Source: JACCXJ01 sp050740695 (lineage in GTDB: Bacteria > Pseudomonadota > Gammaproteobacteria > JACCXJ01). Taken from it: a DNA stretch of 64,000 bases. Below, piece after piece: positions 54,316-63,435 of this stretch. The stretch covers positions 12,653 to 76,652 of the forward strand of contig JBOIDR010000002.1 in assembly GCA_050740695.1 (NCBI GenBank), written 5' to 3'. Position 1 is the first letter of the stretch. Every line of letters begins with the position of its first letter. The notes beneath the pieces were generated by a model. The model was not told where the DNA came from. It worked only from the letters and a program-made list of their open reading frames with translations, and did no database searches. The translations under genes and the position numbers were made by a program.

Positions 54316-57140
54316 CGGACTACAAGGCCACCCTCAACCTCCCCCGCACTGCCTTCCCGATGCGCGCGAACCTGGCCGAACGCGAGCCCGAGACGTTGAA
54401 GCGCTGGTCGGCGGAAGACCTCTACGGCCGCATCCGCGCGGCGCGGGCCGGGGCGCCACGCTACATCCTGCACGACGGCCCACCCTACGCCAACGGCGAG
54501 ATCCACATCGGGCATGCGGTGAACAAGGTGCTCAAGGACATCATCGTTAAGGCGCGCACCTTGGGTGGCTTCGACGCCCCGTACGTGCCCGGCTGGGACT
54601 GCCATGGCCTGCCCATCGAGCTCATGGTCGAGCAGCGCATCGGGACGCCGGGCACGCGCGCCGATGCGCGCGCCTTCCGCAGCGCCTGCCGGGAGTATGC
54701 CCGCACCCAGGTGGAGAAGCAGCGCGCCGACTTCCAGCGCCTCGGAGTCCTGGGGGACTGGGAGCGGCCCTACCTCACGATGGACTTCAAGGTCGAGGCC
54801 GACATCATCCGCGGGCTCGGCCGCATCGTCGCGGCCGGGCACCTGCACCGTGGCTTCAAGCCGGTACACTGGTGCTGCGACTGCGGCTCGGCCCTCGCGG
54901 AGGCCGAGGTCGAATACCAGGATCGGGATTCACCGGCCATCGATGTGCGCTTCCGGGTGCTGGAGGACGCCGCCTTGCTGGCACGCTGCCATCACGTCCC
55001 CGAGCACCCCGGCCGTGGTCCGATCTCGATCGTGATCTGGACCACCACGCCCTGGACCCTGCCGGCCAACCAGGCCGTGGCCGTGAACCCCGAGGCCGAA
55101 TACGCGGTCGTCCAATGCGAGGGACCCCATGGCCCGGAACGCCTCTGCCTGGCCGAGGCGCTCATCAAGGACACGCTGTATCGCTCGGGCATCGAGGACT
55201 ACCGGGTAGTCGCCTACGGGCGTGGCCGGGACGTTGAAGACGTTCGCCTGCAGCACCCCTTCTATGCCCGCGAGGTGCCGGTGATCCTCGCCGAGCACGT
55301 GAGCCTGGAGGCCGGCACCGGGGCCGTACACACCGCGCCCGGCCATGGCCAGGAAGACTATGTGGTCGGCAGCCGCTACGGCCTGCCAGTCCACAACCCG
55401 GTGGGCGCCGACGGTCGCTTCCTGCCGGATACCGAGGTCTTCGCCGGCGAGCACGTGCTCGCCGCCAACGAGCACGTGATCGAGCTCCTGCGGGCCAAGG
55501 GCGCGCTCTTGCATCGCGAGATGGTGCGCCACAGCTATCCCCATTGCTGGCGGCATCGCACGCCGATCATCTTCCGCGCGACCCGTCAATGGTTCATCGC
55601 GATGGACGGCCGCGGCCTGCGCACCCAGGCACTCGCGGCGATCGGAGGGGTGTCATGGATGCCGGAATGGGGCGATAGCCGGATCCGCGGCATGATCGAA
55701 AACCGCCCCGACTGGTGCATCTCGCGACAGCGCGCCTGGGGCGTCCCGATCCCGCTCTTCGTCCACGCGCACACCGGCAACTGGCACCCCGACACCCCGA
55801 GGTTCATCGAGGCCGTGGCCGAAAGGGTCGAGGGCGCGGGCATCGAGGCCTGGTTCGACCTCGACCCCGCGACCCTGCTCGGCGAGGACGCGCGCGACTA
55901 CGAAAAGGTCGGGGACATCCTGGATGTGTGGTTCGATTCGGGCGTCACCCACACCACCGTGCTGGGTGCCGATGCGCGCCTGGAGTTCCCGGCCGATCTG
56001 TACCTGGAGGGCTCCGATCAGCATCGCGGCTGGTTCCAATCCTCGCTCATCACCGCGGTGGCGATGCACGGGAGGGCACCCTATAAATCGGTCCTCACCC
56101 ATGGCTTCACTGTGGACGCAGAGGGCTTGAAGATGTCCAAGTCGCGCGGTAACGTGGTCGTACCCCAGGAGCTCATGAACCGGCTCGGGGCCGATGTCCT
56201 GCGGCTTTGGGTCGCGGCCACGGATTACCGGGCGGAGATGGCCATCTCCGACGAGATCCTGACGCGCATCGCCGATGCCTACCGGCGCATCCGCAACACC
56301 GCGCGCTTCCTGCTCGCCAACCTGGACGGTTTCGACCCCGATGTCGATCAGGTCGCCGCCGAGCACCTCCTGGAGCTGGACCGCTTCGTTCTGGATCGGG
56401 CGGCGCGCTTGCAGGATGAGGTCATCGCGGCCTACGACGGCTTCCAGTTCCATTTGATCTATCAGAAGGTCCATCACTTCTGTTCCATCGAGCTCGGCAG
56501 CGTGTACCTCGATATCATCAAGGACCGGCAGTACACCCTGCCCAAGAAGCACCTCGCGCGGCGCTCGGCCCAGACCGTCCTATACCACATCATCGAGGCC
56601 CTGGCGCGCTGGATCGCACCGATCCTGTCCTTCACCGCGGACGAGATCTGGCAGTACCTCCCGGGCCGGCGCCGCGGATCGGTATTCATCGAGCGCTGGC
56701 ATGAAGGGCTCGCCGCGCGCGCGCCCTCCGAAGGATTCGGGCCCGATGTCTGGCGGGTCGTCATGCAGGTGCGCGAGGCGGTGGCCCGCGACCTCGAACG
56801 GCTGCGGGTCGCGGGTGGGATCGGCTCATCGCTCGACGCGGAGGTGGACCTGTACGCCGATGGGGGGGTGTTCACGGCGCTCGCGTCCTTCGGCGACGAG
56901 TTGCGCTTCCTGCTGATCACGAGCGCGGCCAGGCTCCATCCGATCGCGGAGGCGCCCGAACACGCCATCCTCGCGGACCTACCGGGTCTCGAGATAGCGG
57001 TGGTGCCGTGCGCAGAGCCGAAGTGTGTGCGATGCTGGCACCACCGCGCCGATGTGGGCAGCCACCCCGAGCACCCGGGCCTCTGTGGCCGCTGCGTCGA
57101 GAACGTGGTCGGCAAAGGCGAGGTCCGGTGTTATGCCTAG
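54312..57140 (+). CDS. ileS: Isoleucyl-tRNA synthetase
   Basis: The 942-aa class I synthetase charges tRNA-Ile. It has the HIGH motif (GEIHIGHAVNKVLKD), the editing domain (TTTPWTLPANQAV), the KMSKS loop (EGLKMSKSRGNVV), the anticodon-binding domain and the C-terminal zinc finger (CVRCWHHRADVG...CGRC). The start at 54312 gives the conserved MTDYKATLNLPRTAFPMRA. It lies between ribF and lspA. The 250 bp to lspA hold hairpin-rich sequence (CCCCGTA-tcaag-TACGGGG near 57318) related to the REP-like repeat at 53143. Confidence 0.97.
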   Translation: MTDYKATLNLPRTAFPMRANLAEREPETLKRWSAEDLYGRIRAARAGAPRYILHDGPPYANGEIHIGHAVNKVLKDIIVKARTLGGFDAPYVPGWDCHGLPIELMVEQRIGTPGTRADARAFRSACREYARTQVEKQRADFQRLGVLGDWERPYLTMDFKVEADIIRGLGRIVAAGHLHRGFKPVHWCCDCGSALAEAEVEYQDRDSPAIDVRFRVLEDAALLARCHHVPEHPGRGPISIVIWTTTPWTLPANQAVAVNPEAEYAVVQCEGPHGPERLCLAEALIKDTLYRSGIEDYRVVAYGRGRDVEDVRLQHPFYAREVPVILAEHVSLEAGTGAVHTAPGHGQEDYVVGSRYGLPVHNPVGADGRFLPDTEVFAGEHVLAANEHVIELLRAKGALLHREMVRHSYPHCWRHRTPIIFRATRQWFIAMDGRGLRTQALAAIGGVSWMPEWGDSRIRGMIENRPDWCISRQRAWGVPIPLFVHAHTGNWHPDTPRFIEAVAERVEGAGIEAWFDLDPATLLGEDARDYEKVGDILDVWFDSGVTHTTVLGADARLEFPADLYLEGSDQHRGWFQSSLITAVAMHGRAPYKSVLTHGFTVDAEGLKMSKSRGNVVVPQELMNRLGADVLRLWVAATDYRAEMAISDEILTRIADAYRRIRNTARFLLANLDGFDPDVDQVAAEHLLELDRFVLDRAARLQDEVIAAYDGFQFHLIYQKVHHFCSIELGSVYLDIIKDRQYTLPKKHLARRSAQTVLYHIIEALARWIAPILSFTADEIWQYLPGRRRGSVFIERWHEGLAARAPSEGFGPDVWRVVMQVREAVARDLERLRVAGGIGSSLDAEVDLYADGGVFTALASFGDELRFLLITSAARLHPIAEAPEHAILADLPGLEIAVVPCAEPKCVRCWHHRADVGSHPEHPGLCGRCVENVVGKGEVRCYA

Positions 57141-57391
57141 TAGGCAGTCATGTTGAATCGAAGTGGTTCGTCACCCCGGCAAGGATTGCTCACCGCATCC
57201 CTGCGGTTCGGGCTGCGCCCCGCGCTACGCGTGGCCAAATCCGCTCCTGGCGGATTTGTGCCGGACTCCAGGATGCAGGACAGCACCTATGTCCACGTAC
57301 TCTGGATTCCGGCAATCCCCCGTATCAAGTACGGGGCAGGCTATGTCGGAATAGCGCGTCTGTTTGAATCATCGCCCAGGCCGCTGCCGCC

Positions 57392-57937
57392 GTGACGACC
57401 GAACACGACATCGGCCAACAAAAAATCGGAGGCTCGGAAGAGCTCCGGCAACCCGGCGCCGGTCCGGTTCCGACGCGCGCCTGGCGCTGGCTCATGCTGG
57501 CCGTCGCGATCATCGTCCTGGACCAGCTCACCAAGATGGCCGTGCGGGAGACCTTGAGCCTGCATGAAATCGTGCCGATCACCCCCCTTCTCAACCTGAC
57601 CCTGGTACACAATACCGGCGCGGCCTTCAGCTTTCTGAACGATGCCGGGGGCTGGCAACGCTGGCTGTTCATCGGTCTGGCCTTCGCGGTCAGCGCGGGC
57701 ATCGTGGTGTGGCTCCTCCGGCACGGGGACGAGCGCTCGTGGTACACCCTGGCGCTCACCCTGGTGCTCGGCGGGGCCGTCGGCAACCTCTGCGATCGGC
57801 TGACGCTCGGGTACGTGATCGACTTCATCGATGTCTATTATCAGGGCTGGCACTGGCCGGCGTTCAATGTCGCCGACTCGGCGATCAGCATCGGGGCGGC
57901 CCTCTTGTTGGTCGATGCCCTGAAACCATCGAGGTAA
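57392..57937 (+). CDS. lspA: Lipoprotein signal peptidase (signal peptidase II)
   Basis: LspA cleaves prolipoprotein signal peptides in the inner membrane. The 181-aa protein has four transmembrane helices and all conserved boxes: VLDQLTKMAV, HNTGAAFSFL, GNLCDRLTLGYVIDFID (first catalytic Asp) and FNVADSAISIGA (second catalytic Asp). The start is GTG 57392, with about 30 N-terminal residues before the first helix, longer than usual. ispH follows after 26 bp; the fkpB gene often found between them is absent. Confidence 0.95.
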   Translation: MTTEHDIGQQKIGGSEELRQPGAGPVPTRAWRWLMLAVAIIVLDQLTKMAVRETLSLHEIVPITPLLNLTLVHNTGAAFSFLNDAGGWQRWLFIGLAFAVSAGIVVWLLRHGDERSWYTLALTLVLGGAVGNLCDRLTLGYVIDFIDVYYQGWHWPAFNVADSAISIGAALLLVDALKPSR

Positions 57938-57963
57938 TAAGCGGCCCAACGAGGACTACCGTT

Positions 57964-58929
57964 ATGCAGATCATGCTTGCCAACCCACGCGGTTTTTGCG
58001 CCGGAGTCGATCGCGCCATCGGGATCGTCGAGCGCGCACTCGATCTCTATGGGGCGCCGGTCTATGTCCGCCACGAGGTTGTCCACAACAAGTACGTCGT
58101 CGATGGCCTGCGCGCCAAGGGCGCCGTATTCGTCGACGAGCTCGACGATGTCCCCGACGACTGCACCGTGATCTTCAGCGCCCACGGGGTCTCCAAGGCG
58201 GTGCGCGAGGAAGGCGCACGGCGGCGACTCAAGATCTTCGACGCCATCTGCCCGCTGGTCACCAAGGTCCACATGGAGGTCGGTTATTACCAGGACGAGG
58301 GCCGAGAGTGCATCCTCATCGGCCACGCCGGGCATCCGGAGGTCGAGGGCACGCTCGGGCAGTACCGGCGCACCGACGGCGCCGGCGGCATCTATCTGGT
58401 CGAGTCCGTGGACGATGTGTGGGCATTGCAGGTCAAGAACCAGGAGTTCCTCGCCTTCGTGACCCAGACGACCCTGTCGATGGACGACACCGCCCAGGTC
58501 ATCGATGCCCTCAGGCGGCGTTTCCCGAAGATCGTGGGACCCAAGAAGGAAGACATCTGCTACGCCACGCAGAACCGCCAGGACGCGGTCAAGCGCCTCC
58601 TGCCCGAGTCCCAGGTGATCCTGGTGGTCGGCTCGCAGACCAGCTCCAATTCCACGCGCTTGAAGGAGATCGCCGAGAAACAGGGGATCCCCGCCCACCT
58701 CATCGACAGTGCCGCCGAGATCCGCCGCGAATGGGTAGCGGGCAAGACCGCCGTGGGCGTGACCGCCGGGGCCTCGGCGCCCGAGGTGCTGGTGGAAGAG
58801 GTGGTGGCGAGGCTCAAGGAGTGGGGTGGGACCGCGGTCGCCGAGGCGCCCGGGATCCGCGAGCAAGTGGTGTTCAGCCTGCCCAGGGAGCTGACCCGGC
58901 CGTCCGCTGCGGAGCCGGAGCCCGTCTAA
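57964..58929 (+). CDS. ispH: 4-hydroxy-3-methylbut-2-enyl diphosphate reductase
   Basis: IspH (LytB) performs the last step of the MEP pathway, making IPP and DMAPP through a [4Fe-4S] cluster. The three cluster cysteines are at MLANPRGFCAGVDRA (Cys12), DAICPLVTKVH and EDICYATQNRQ; EVVHNKYVVDGL, IGHAGHPEVEGT, and the VVGSQTSSNSTRLKEIA active-site segment are also present. Length 321 aa is normal. It follows lspA in an apparent operon with thiO 46 bp downstream. Confidence 0.97.
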   Translation: MQIMLANPRGFCAGVDRAIGIVERALDLYGAPVYVRHEVVHNKYVVDGLRAKGAVFVDELDDVPDDCTVIFSAHGVSKAVREEGARRRLKIFDAICPLVTKVHMEVGYYQDEGRECILIGHAGHPEVEGTLGQYRRTDGAGGIYLVESVDDVWALQVKNQEFLAFVTQTTLSMDDTAQVIDALRRRFPKIVGPKKEDICYATQNRQDAVKRLLPESQVILVVGSQTSSNSTRLKEIAEKQGIPAHLIDSAAEIRREWVAGKTAVGVTAGASAPEVLVEEVVARLKEWGGTAVAEAPGIREQVVFSLPRELTRPSAAEPEPV

Positions 58930-58975
58930 GTCCTGCCGCGGTAGCGGAGGGACGGCATACGAGCGCGCGCGGTCT

Positions 58976-60064
58976 GTGCAGAGCGACTGCATCGTGGTCG
59001 GCGGCGGCCTCATCGGTCTCTTCTGCGCCCGTGAGTTGGCGCGCGGGGGGCTCAGGGTCTTGCTCCTCGAACGAGGCCGGCTCGGCCGCGAGGCCTCCTG
59101 GGCGGGCGCGGGGGTATTGGCCGCGCTCGAGCCCCGGACGAGGCCACCGGCGCTCCGAGCCCTCCTGAGCTACAGCCAGGAGCGCTATCCCGATCTGGCG
59201 CGTGATTTACAGGTCGAGACCGGGATCGACTCCGAATGGACGCGCTCCGGCCTCCTCTTGGTCGGCGCGGATGCGGAGGCACAGGCCGCGGCCTGGACTA
59301 CGACGGGGACAGAAGTGGAGGCCCTGGATGCCGAGTGCCTCGCGGGGCTCGAACCGGCCTTGTCGATCCCCGGACCGGCCTGGCGCGTCCCCGCGGTCGC
59401 CCAGATCCGAAACCCGCGCCTCCTGCGTGCGCTGCGCGGCGCACTGGCAGCGGCTCGTGTCGCGATCAGGGAACATTGCGCCGTCCGAGCGCTGCGACAC
59501 GCACGGGGACGTATCCTGGGCGTCGAGACGGCCGGCGAGCGCATCGACGCCATGAGCGTGGTCATCGCCGCGGGACCCTGGAGCCGGTTCTTGCTGGACC
59601 GGCTCCCGAATCCGCCGCTCATCTTCCCGGTCCGCGGGCAGATGCTCCTATACCGCACCCCGCCGGGCACGCTCAGGCACATCGTGCAGCACGGCGAGGT
59701 CTACTTGGTGCCGCGCCGCGATGGGACGATGCTCGCCGGCAGCACGGTGGAGCACGTGGGCTTCGACAAGACCGTCACGGGCGAGGCCCGGACGGCGCTG
59801 CACTCCGCGGCCGGCGCGCTGGTCCCGGCGCTCGCCCGACAGCCCATCGTCGATCACTGGGCGGGTCTGAGACCAGGATCGGGCACGGGCATGCCCGTCA
59901 TCGCCGGCCACCCGGAGATCCGCGGTCTCTACGCCAACACCGGCCATTTCCGCAACGGGCTCGTGCTGGCTCCGGGCTCCGCCCGTCTCCTCTGCGATCT
60001 CATCCTGGGACGCGCGCCGATCGTCGCCACCGAGCCCTTCGCCTGGCCGGCCCCTCAGGCGTAG
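58976..60064 (+). CDS. thiO: FAD-dependent glycine oxidase ThiO
   Basis: ThiO oxidises glycine to iminoglycine for the thiazole moiety of thiamine. The 362-aa protein has the FAD dinucleotide motif VVGGGLIGLFCARELARGG, the EASWAGAGVLAAL segment typical of glycine oxidases (compare ASWAGGGILSPL), VIAAGPWS and a C-terminal GLRPGSGTGMPVIA with NTGHFRNGLVLAPG. The start is GTG 58976. No thiG or thiS is adjacent, so the assignment is by sequence alone; a related D-amino acid oxidase activity is possible. Confidence 0.88.
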   Translation: MQSDCIVVGGGLIGLFCARELARGGLRVLLLERGRLGREASWAGAGVLAALEPRTRPPALRALLSYSQERYPDLARDLQVETGIDSEWTRSGLLLVGADAEAQAAAWTTTGTEVEALDAECLAGLEPALSIPGPAWRVPAVAQIRNPRLLRALRGALAAARVAIREHCAVRALRHARGRILGVETAGERIDAMSVVIAAGPWSRFLLDRLPNPPLIFPVRGQMLLYRTPPGTLRHIVQHGEVYLVPRRDGTMLAGSTVEHVGFDKTVTGEARTALHSAAGALVPALARQPIVDHWAGLRPGSGTGMPVIAGHPEIRGLYANTGHFRNGLVLAPGSARLLCDLILGRAPIVATEPFAWPAPQA

Positions 60065-60089
60065 ACTAGCTAGCCGACGGACAGTCTAG

Positions 60090-60530
60090 ATGGACGCATT
60101 GGATCAAGGTCTTGCGGCCCAGCTGCTGGCGCAGCACGGGATCGCTCCCACAACGCAGCGCGTCTCGCTCGCCTGCGTCATGCTCGATCGGCACCAGCAC
60201 CTGTCGGCGAAACAGGTGCTCGATCGGCTCAAACGCCGCCGCGCCCGCGTCTCTAAGGGCACGGTCTACAACATGCTACGCCTGTTCGCCGCGCGCGGAC
60301 TCTTGCGCCAGCTGACGGTCGATCGCGACCGCGCTTTCTTCGACTCCAATGCATCCCACTACCACTTCTACAACGTGGACGACGGCACTCTGACCGACTT
60401 CGACGCCGAGAGCCTGCGCATCTCCGACGTCCCGGCGCTGCCCGAGGGCACCGCGCACGCCGGGATCGACGTCATCGTGCGCATCTGCAACAAACCCGGC
60501 GCCCATAGCCGCACGGCACACCAGAGCTAA
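60090..60530 (+). CDS. Fur-family transcriptional regulator lacking CxxC
   Basis: The 146-aa protein has a Fur-type winged helix (APTTQRVSLACVMLDRHQHL, SAKQVLDRLKRRRARVSKGT, VYNMLRLFAARGLLRQL) and a short dimerisation domain with one metal-type motif (NASHYHFYNVDDGTLTDFD). Both CxxC zinc motifs of Fur/Zur/PerR are absent. Irr, the heme-responsive regulator, and some Fur-like proteins share this lack, so regulation by heme or iron is possible. It follows thiO closely and sits just before tRNA-Thr. Confidence 0.85.
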   Translation: MDALDQGLAAQLLAQHGIAPTTQRVSLACVMLDRHQHLSAKQVLDRLKRRRARVSKGTVYNMLRLFAARGLLRQLTVDRDRAFFDSNASHYHFYNVDDGTLTDFDAESLRISDVPALPEGTAHAGIDVIVRICNKPGAHSRTAHQS

Positions 60531-60587
60531 CCGGGTCCCCCTGCCGCTTCTGCACGAGCGCCGAACGGCCCTATACTTCGGGCCCAT

Positions 60588-60663
60588 GCCGGTGTAGCTC
60601 AGTCGGTAGAGCAGCTGATTCGTAATCAGCAGGTCGGAGGTTCGATTCCTCTCGCCGGCACCA
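60588..60663 (+). tRNA. tRNA-Thr (CGU anticodon)
   Basis: The sequence folds into a full cloverleaf: acceptor GCCGGTG/CGCCGGC, D arm GCTC-agtcggta-GAGC, anticodon stem GCTGA/TCAGC with loop TTCGTAA (anticodon CGT, reads ACG), T arm GGAGG-TTCGATT-CCTCT, discriminator A and encoded CCA at 60661-60663. It marks the boundary to a run of phage-type genes, a typical integration site. Confidence 0.97.
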
Positions 60664-60677
60664 ATGAAAACAAGGAG

Positions 60678-60893
60678 TTATGTGGTTCTCGTCCCTGCAA
60701 GCTCTAGCCGTGTAAGCACTGTGTAAGCGCTTGAGCCTGGAGACATGCGCCGCCGCGAGGCGGTGGCTGGGGGTTCACCGCGATGAATGGCCTCCTTGAC
60801 CTCTTCGGGCAGGGCGTGCAGCGCCTGGGCTTCCGAGGAGATGCGCTTGGTGAGGCCTAGGGAGGTGAGGGTTGGCCTTTCAGCGTCTTTCAT
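60678..60893 (-). CDS. Phage-type hypothetical protein next to tRNA-Thr
   Basis: The 71-aa protein (MKDAERPTLTSLGLTKRISS, EAQALHALPEEVKEAIHRGE) is unrecognised. The middle segment has the amphipathic helix pattern of a DNA-binding or ParB-linker region, but no domain can be assigned. It is the last gene of the minus-strand array, 15 bp from the tRNA. No integrase is visible at this end. 60894-61214 holds no supportable gene. Confidence 0.4.
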   Translation of the reverse strand: MKDAERPTLTSLGLTKRISSEAQALHALPEEVKEAIHRGEPPATASRRRMSPGSSAYTVLTRLELAGTRTT

Positions 60894-61214
60894 AGGTACG
60901 CGCCTGTCACCTATGACAGTTGATCCAACTGCAGGCCTCGCCCGCTCCATCTCCGCCGCATCGCGCCAAGCTTGTCCTTGGCCGCCGGTGTCGAGGGGTG
61001 CGCCATTTGGCGAACTGATCTCAATCGACGGTGAGGGGGGTGAGGCTCGACCCCTGCGGGGTCCCCATTTTGCCGGCGCTGGCAAGATGCTCGACCACCC
61101 GCGCGGACCGCAGTCGCTGGGCGAGGGCATGGATGGCTCATACCGAGGCTCTAGCCCTAGCTCTCGGCACGCCCGAAGCCACCAGTTGCCCGCGCCACAG
61201 AAGGATTGGGACCT

Positions 61215-61650
61215 TTAGGCCATTGGCCTTGCGTCGTATTCGGCCGCGCTCATCGTCGGGAAGAGGTCCGCGACCAGATGCAGGTTCATCGAGGCAACGG
61301 CCTTCTTCAGGTCGGCCAGCTTGCGGATCCGGTCAACCGCGGATGGAAACCAGCGCCAGCGGCCATCTACCTGGCGGGCGCAGGCCCTTACGGACCGCCT
61401 CAGCCCGCAAAGACTCATCCGCCGCCAGGGTGGCCACGGTGTCTAGGGGTGTAACATTTGCTACAGTGGGCACGTGTAAGCCATTGTTTTCACTAGGCGC
61501 GGGTTGCGCATCTGTAACATTTGTTACACTTAGGTCGCGGCTTACCGTCATCTGGGTTACGCCAAGAACGTCCCCAATCTCCCGCTGCGACATCCCATCC
61601 GCCGCCAACTCAGCCACCGCCTCGCGGCGCTCCGGGATGGATAGGCGCAC
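61215..61650 (-). pseudogene. Phage helix-turn-helix gene with apparent frameshift
   Basis: The first frame (start about GTG 61650) encodes a resolvase/ParB-type HTH (REAVAELAADGMSQREIGDV, LGVTQMTVSRDL), a spacer and LRAEAVRKGLR. The second frame, overlapping from about 61390, reads DGRWRWFPSAVDRIRKLADL, ASMNLHLVADLFPTMSAAEY. They look like two parts of one protein of about 140 aa separated by one lost or gained base. It could instead be two overlapping genes or a sequencing error. Confidence 0.5.
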
Positions 61651-61670
61651 ATACCCGCCTAGTTTCTGGC

Positions 61671-61940
61671 TTACCCAACCCTCAACTCCGGCGCCCAGCC
61701 CTTGTAGGGGTCCTCCGGCTTCACCGCCCAGCCCGCGGCGAAATCGAGCATTGGGCGTTGCGCGAAGTAGCTATTAAGCCGCTTTCCCTCGTACCCGGTC
61801 AGGCTGCAAGCCATGCACTCGCGGGAGTGCGCGAACCGTGGGGAGTAGTGCCCCTGGGGGCAGGGCCGGCCGGTGTAGTAACTGTAAAGCCCCAAGCGTT
61901 TCGCGGCCTTTTGGCCGGTGGCATATCGCTCAGTGTCCAT
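61671..61940 (-). CDS. Small phage-type protein with Cys/His motif
   Basis: This 89-residue protein (MDTERYATGQKAAKRLGLYS, GRPCPQGHYSPRFAHSRECMAC) has a CPxGH plus CxxC arrangement suited to binding one zinc ion. This resembles small zinc-ribbon proteins of phages. It overlaps the upstream gene's end by 11 bp, as is common in phage modules. Confidence 0.55.
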   Translation of the reverse strand: MDTERYATGQKAAKRLGLYSYYTGRPCPQGHYSPRFAHSRECMACSLTGYEGKRLNSYFAQRPMLDFAAGWAVKPEDPYKGWAPELRVG

Positions 61941-62283
61941 CGATCACCTCAGGCACAATCATCGGGTAGGGGTACGGGGAAGGGCGCTCTGGCCACGGAT
62001 AAGTGGTGTCGGTAGCCTGAGTAGCCCGCGCCTCGAAAACGCCTGTTTCGCATCGCTGCGTGACCTTCTCGGGCCATTCCCGAGCTCCACCTTTGCCGCG
62101 CCACACGCCATCCGATCCGAGTACGAGCCCGCGGGCCTCCAACTCCTCATCCGTGATGCACCGCCGCGAGCGGCCGGCCGCCGGATCGTGCACGTGGTGC
62201 CGATCGAAGACTGAGGGCCGCGAGAACACGCGACCGCACCCGCCGTACCGACCGTCGGCGCACTGGCACCGCTTTCCTCTCAT
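61930..62283 (-). CDS. FDXHR-type zinc-binding phage protein
   Basis: From ATG 62283 (MRGKRCQCADGRYGGCGRVF) the protein shows CxC...C.RVFSRPSVFDRHHV, matching the FDXHR family of putative zinc-binding phage proteins, followed by RRCITDEELEARGLVLGSDG. Length is 117 aa. Its start overlaps the stop of the upstream gene (ATGA). These proteins are known only from prophages and phages; function unknown. Confidence 0.65.
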   Translation of the reverse strand: MRGKRCQCADGRYGGCGRVFSRPSVFDRHHVHDPAAGRSRRCITDEELEARGLVLGSDGVWRGKGGAREWPEKVTQRCETGVFEARATQATDTTYPWPERPSPYPYPMIVPEVIDGH

Positions 62284-62471
62284 TGACGAAGCAACATCCG
62301 CGTGCACATCCGGCACCGCTGGAGATGCGCGTCGTTCACGACATAGGACTGCCGCCGGCGGCCAGAGCATCCACACAACGTAGAAGGATACTGAGTAAAG
62401 TAGTGTCCCGGCCCGCGGCCGCTCACCGGCGCAAGCCAGCCGATGTCGTGCGCGGCAGCATCAGCCGTCAT
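62280..62471 (-). CDS. Small phage-type Cys-rich protein
   Basis: The 63-aa protein (MTADAAAHDIGWLAPVSGRG, HLQRCRMCTRMLLRQ) has a C-terminal CRMC and an internal CGC, a likely one-zinc site of two CxxC-like pairs. It overlaps the FDXHR gene by 4 bp. No homologue is recognised. Confidence 0.5.
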   Translation of the reverse strand: MTADAAAHDIGWLAPVSGRGPGHYFTQYPSTLCGCSGRRRQSYVVNDAHLQRCRMCTRMLLRQ

Positions 62472-62515
62472 GCGATGGCACCTTTGTGAATACCCTTATA
62501 GGGAGGATGATGGGC

Positions 62516-62785
62516 TTAACGCCATGATCCTGTGCACCGCGGTACGCCGTCCTGTAGGTAGATGAACACGTCAGCGCGTTCGGCAGCCTCCAACAGATCC
62601 ATAACGTCGTAAAAAACATGAGCCGGCTGGGCGCTTCGAGCTAACCCTGTTCGTTCCAGTACCCGGTCGAGATCGGCGCCGTTCTTCGGTGGCGACACAG
62701 CACGCTCCTCGAAGAACTCGCGCAGATCCTCGACCTCGGCGGGCGTGGCGACGCTCACCGCCGTGATCGTGGCGTGGTGGATCAT
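62516..62785 (-). CDS. Small hypothetical phage-type protein
   Basis: An 89-aa frame encodes MIHHATITAVSVATPAEVED, LREFFEERAV and DVMDLLEAAERADVFIYLQD. No family is recognised. It overlaps the next upstream gene by 4 bp (ATGA), which supports it as real. Mixed alpha/beta composition, no signal peptide or membrane segment. Confidence 0.5.
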   Translation of the reverse strand: MIHHATITAVSVATPAEVEDLREFFEERAVSPPKNGADLDRVLERTGLARSAQPAHVFYDVMDLLEAAERADVFIYLQDGVPRCTGSWR

Positions 62786-62982
62786 GGCGTTCCCGCCCGG
62801 CCGAGCGATGGCGCGACGGCCAAAAGCGCCAGGATGGCGGGCTTGTGTTCGCGGATGAGCGAGCGCACTTCATCAGTGAGCGCGGCCTTTGGCCCAGCCA
62901 TCAGCATGTCGCCGTGAACGGCAATGGTGATGCCGGCCCCCCGAGCCTCGGCCAGTACCAGATAGGCTGAACTGGGCTTCAT
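62782..62982 (-). CDS. TubC_N docking-domain-like small protein
   Basis: The 66-aa protein (YLVLAEARGAGITIAVHGDM, LMAGPKAALTDEVRSLIREH, KPAILALL) matches the TubC N-terminal docking-domain fold, which is common as a stand-alone protein beside phage and island primase genes. It overlaps genes on both sides by 4 bp. Its role outside PKS/NRPS systems is unknown. Confidence 0.65.
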   Translation of the reverse strand: MKPSSAYLVLAEARGAGITIAVHGDMLMAGPKAALTDEVRSLIREHKPAILALLAVAPSLGRAGTP

Positions 62983-63416
62983 GCCTGCGCCAGGGGCAGG
63001 ACCGCCGTGACCGTGCACCCCGGCCCGTGGTGACGGTCGGCATACGCCTCGGCCTCGGCCATGGTCTGACACGACGGCATGTCGAGCTCGACCGTCCGGC
63101 CGGCGGGCTCGGTGATGGATACCCGCCACCAAAGGGGCTCGGGCTCGCGGTTCCACCCGTCCACCATCTCAACGATCGCGAACGGGTCATACCGGTCCTT
63201 TGGGATGAGAAGCTCGCACGTGGCGTCCGGAGTGGCCAGGGCCATGATCACCGGATCGGTGTTGGGGTCTTCGACCAGGACGGCGTACTGGCCGCCGTTC
63301 CGGGCGAGGAGGGCCAGGACACGCTGACGGCGGGATTCGGCGGCGGGGGAGAGGGGAGGCGGCGCGAGGGCCGCACCGCGCGTAGCTGCCTTCGCCAGAT
63401 CTGTCAGTCTGCCCAT
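62979..63416 (-). CDS. Hypothetical phage-type protein
   Basis: The 145-aa protein has a basic N-terminus (MGRLTDLAKAATRGAALAPP) and a C-terminal domain with DRYDPFAIVEMVDGWNREPE and MAEAEAYADRHHGPGCTVTA. No family is recognised. It is the first gene after the repeat-rich 63417-63530 interval, so that interval may hold its promoter. Confidence 0.5.
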   Translation of the reverse strand: MGRLTDLAKAATRGAALAPPPLSPAAESRRQRVLALLARNGGQYAVLVEDPNTDPVIMALATPDATCELLIPKDRYDPFAIVEMVDGWNREPEPLWWRVSITEPAGRTVELDMPSCQTMAEAEAYADRHHGPGCTVTAVLPLAQA

Positions 63417-63435
63417 CGTTTCACCTTATGGAAGT

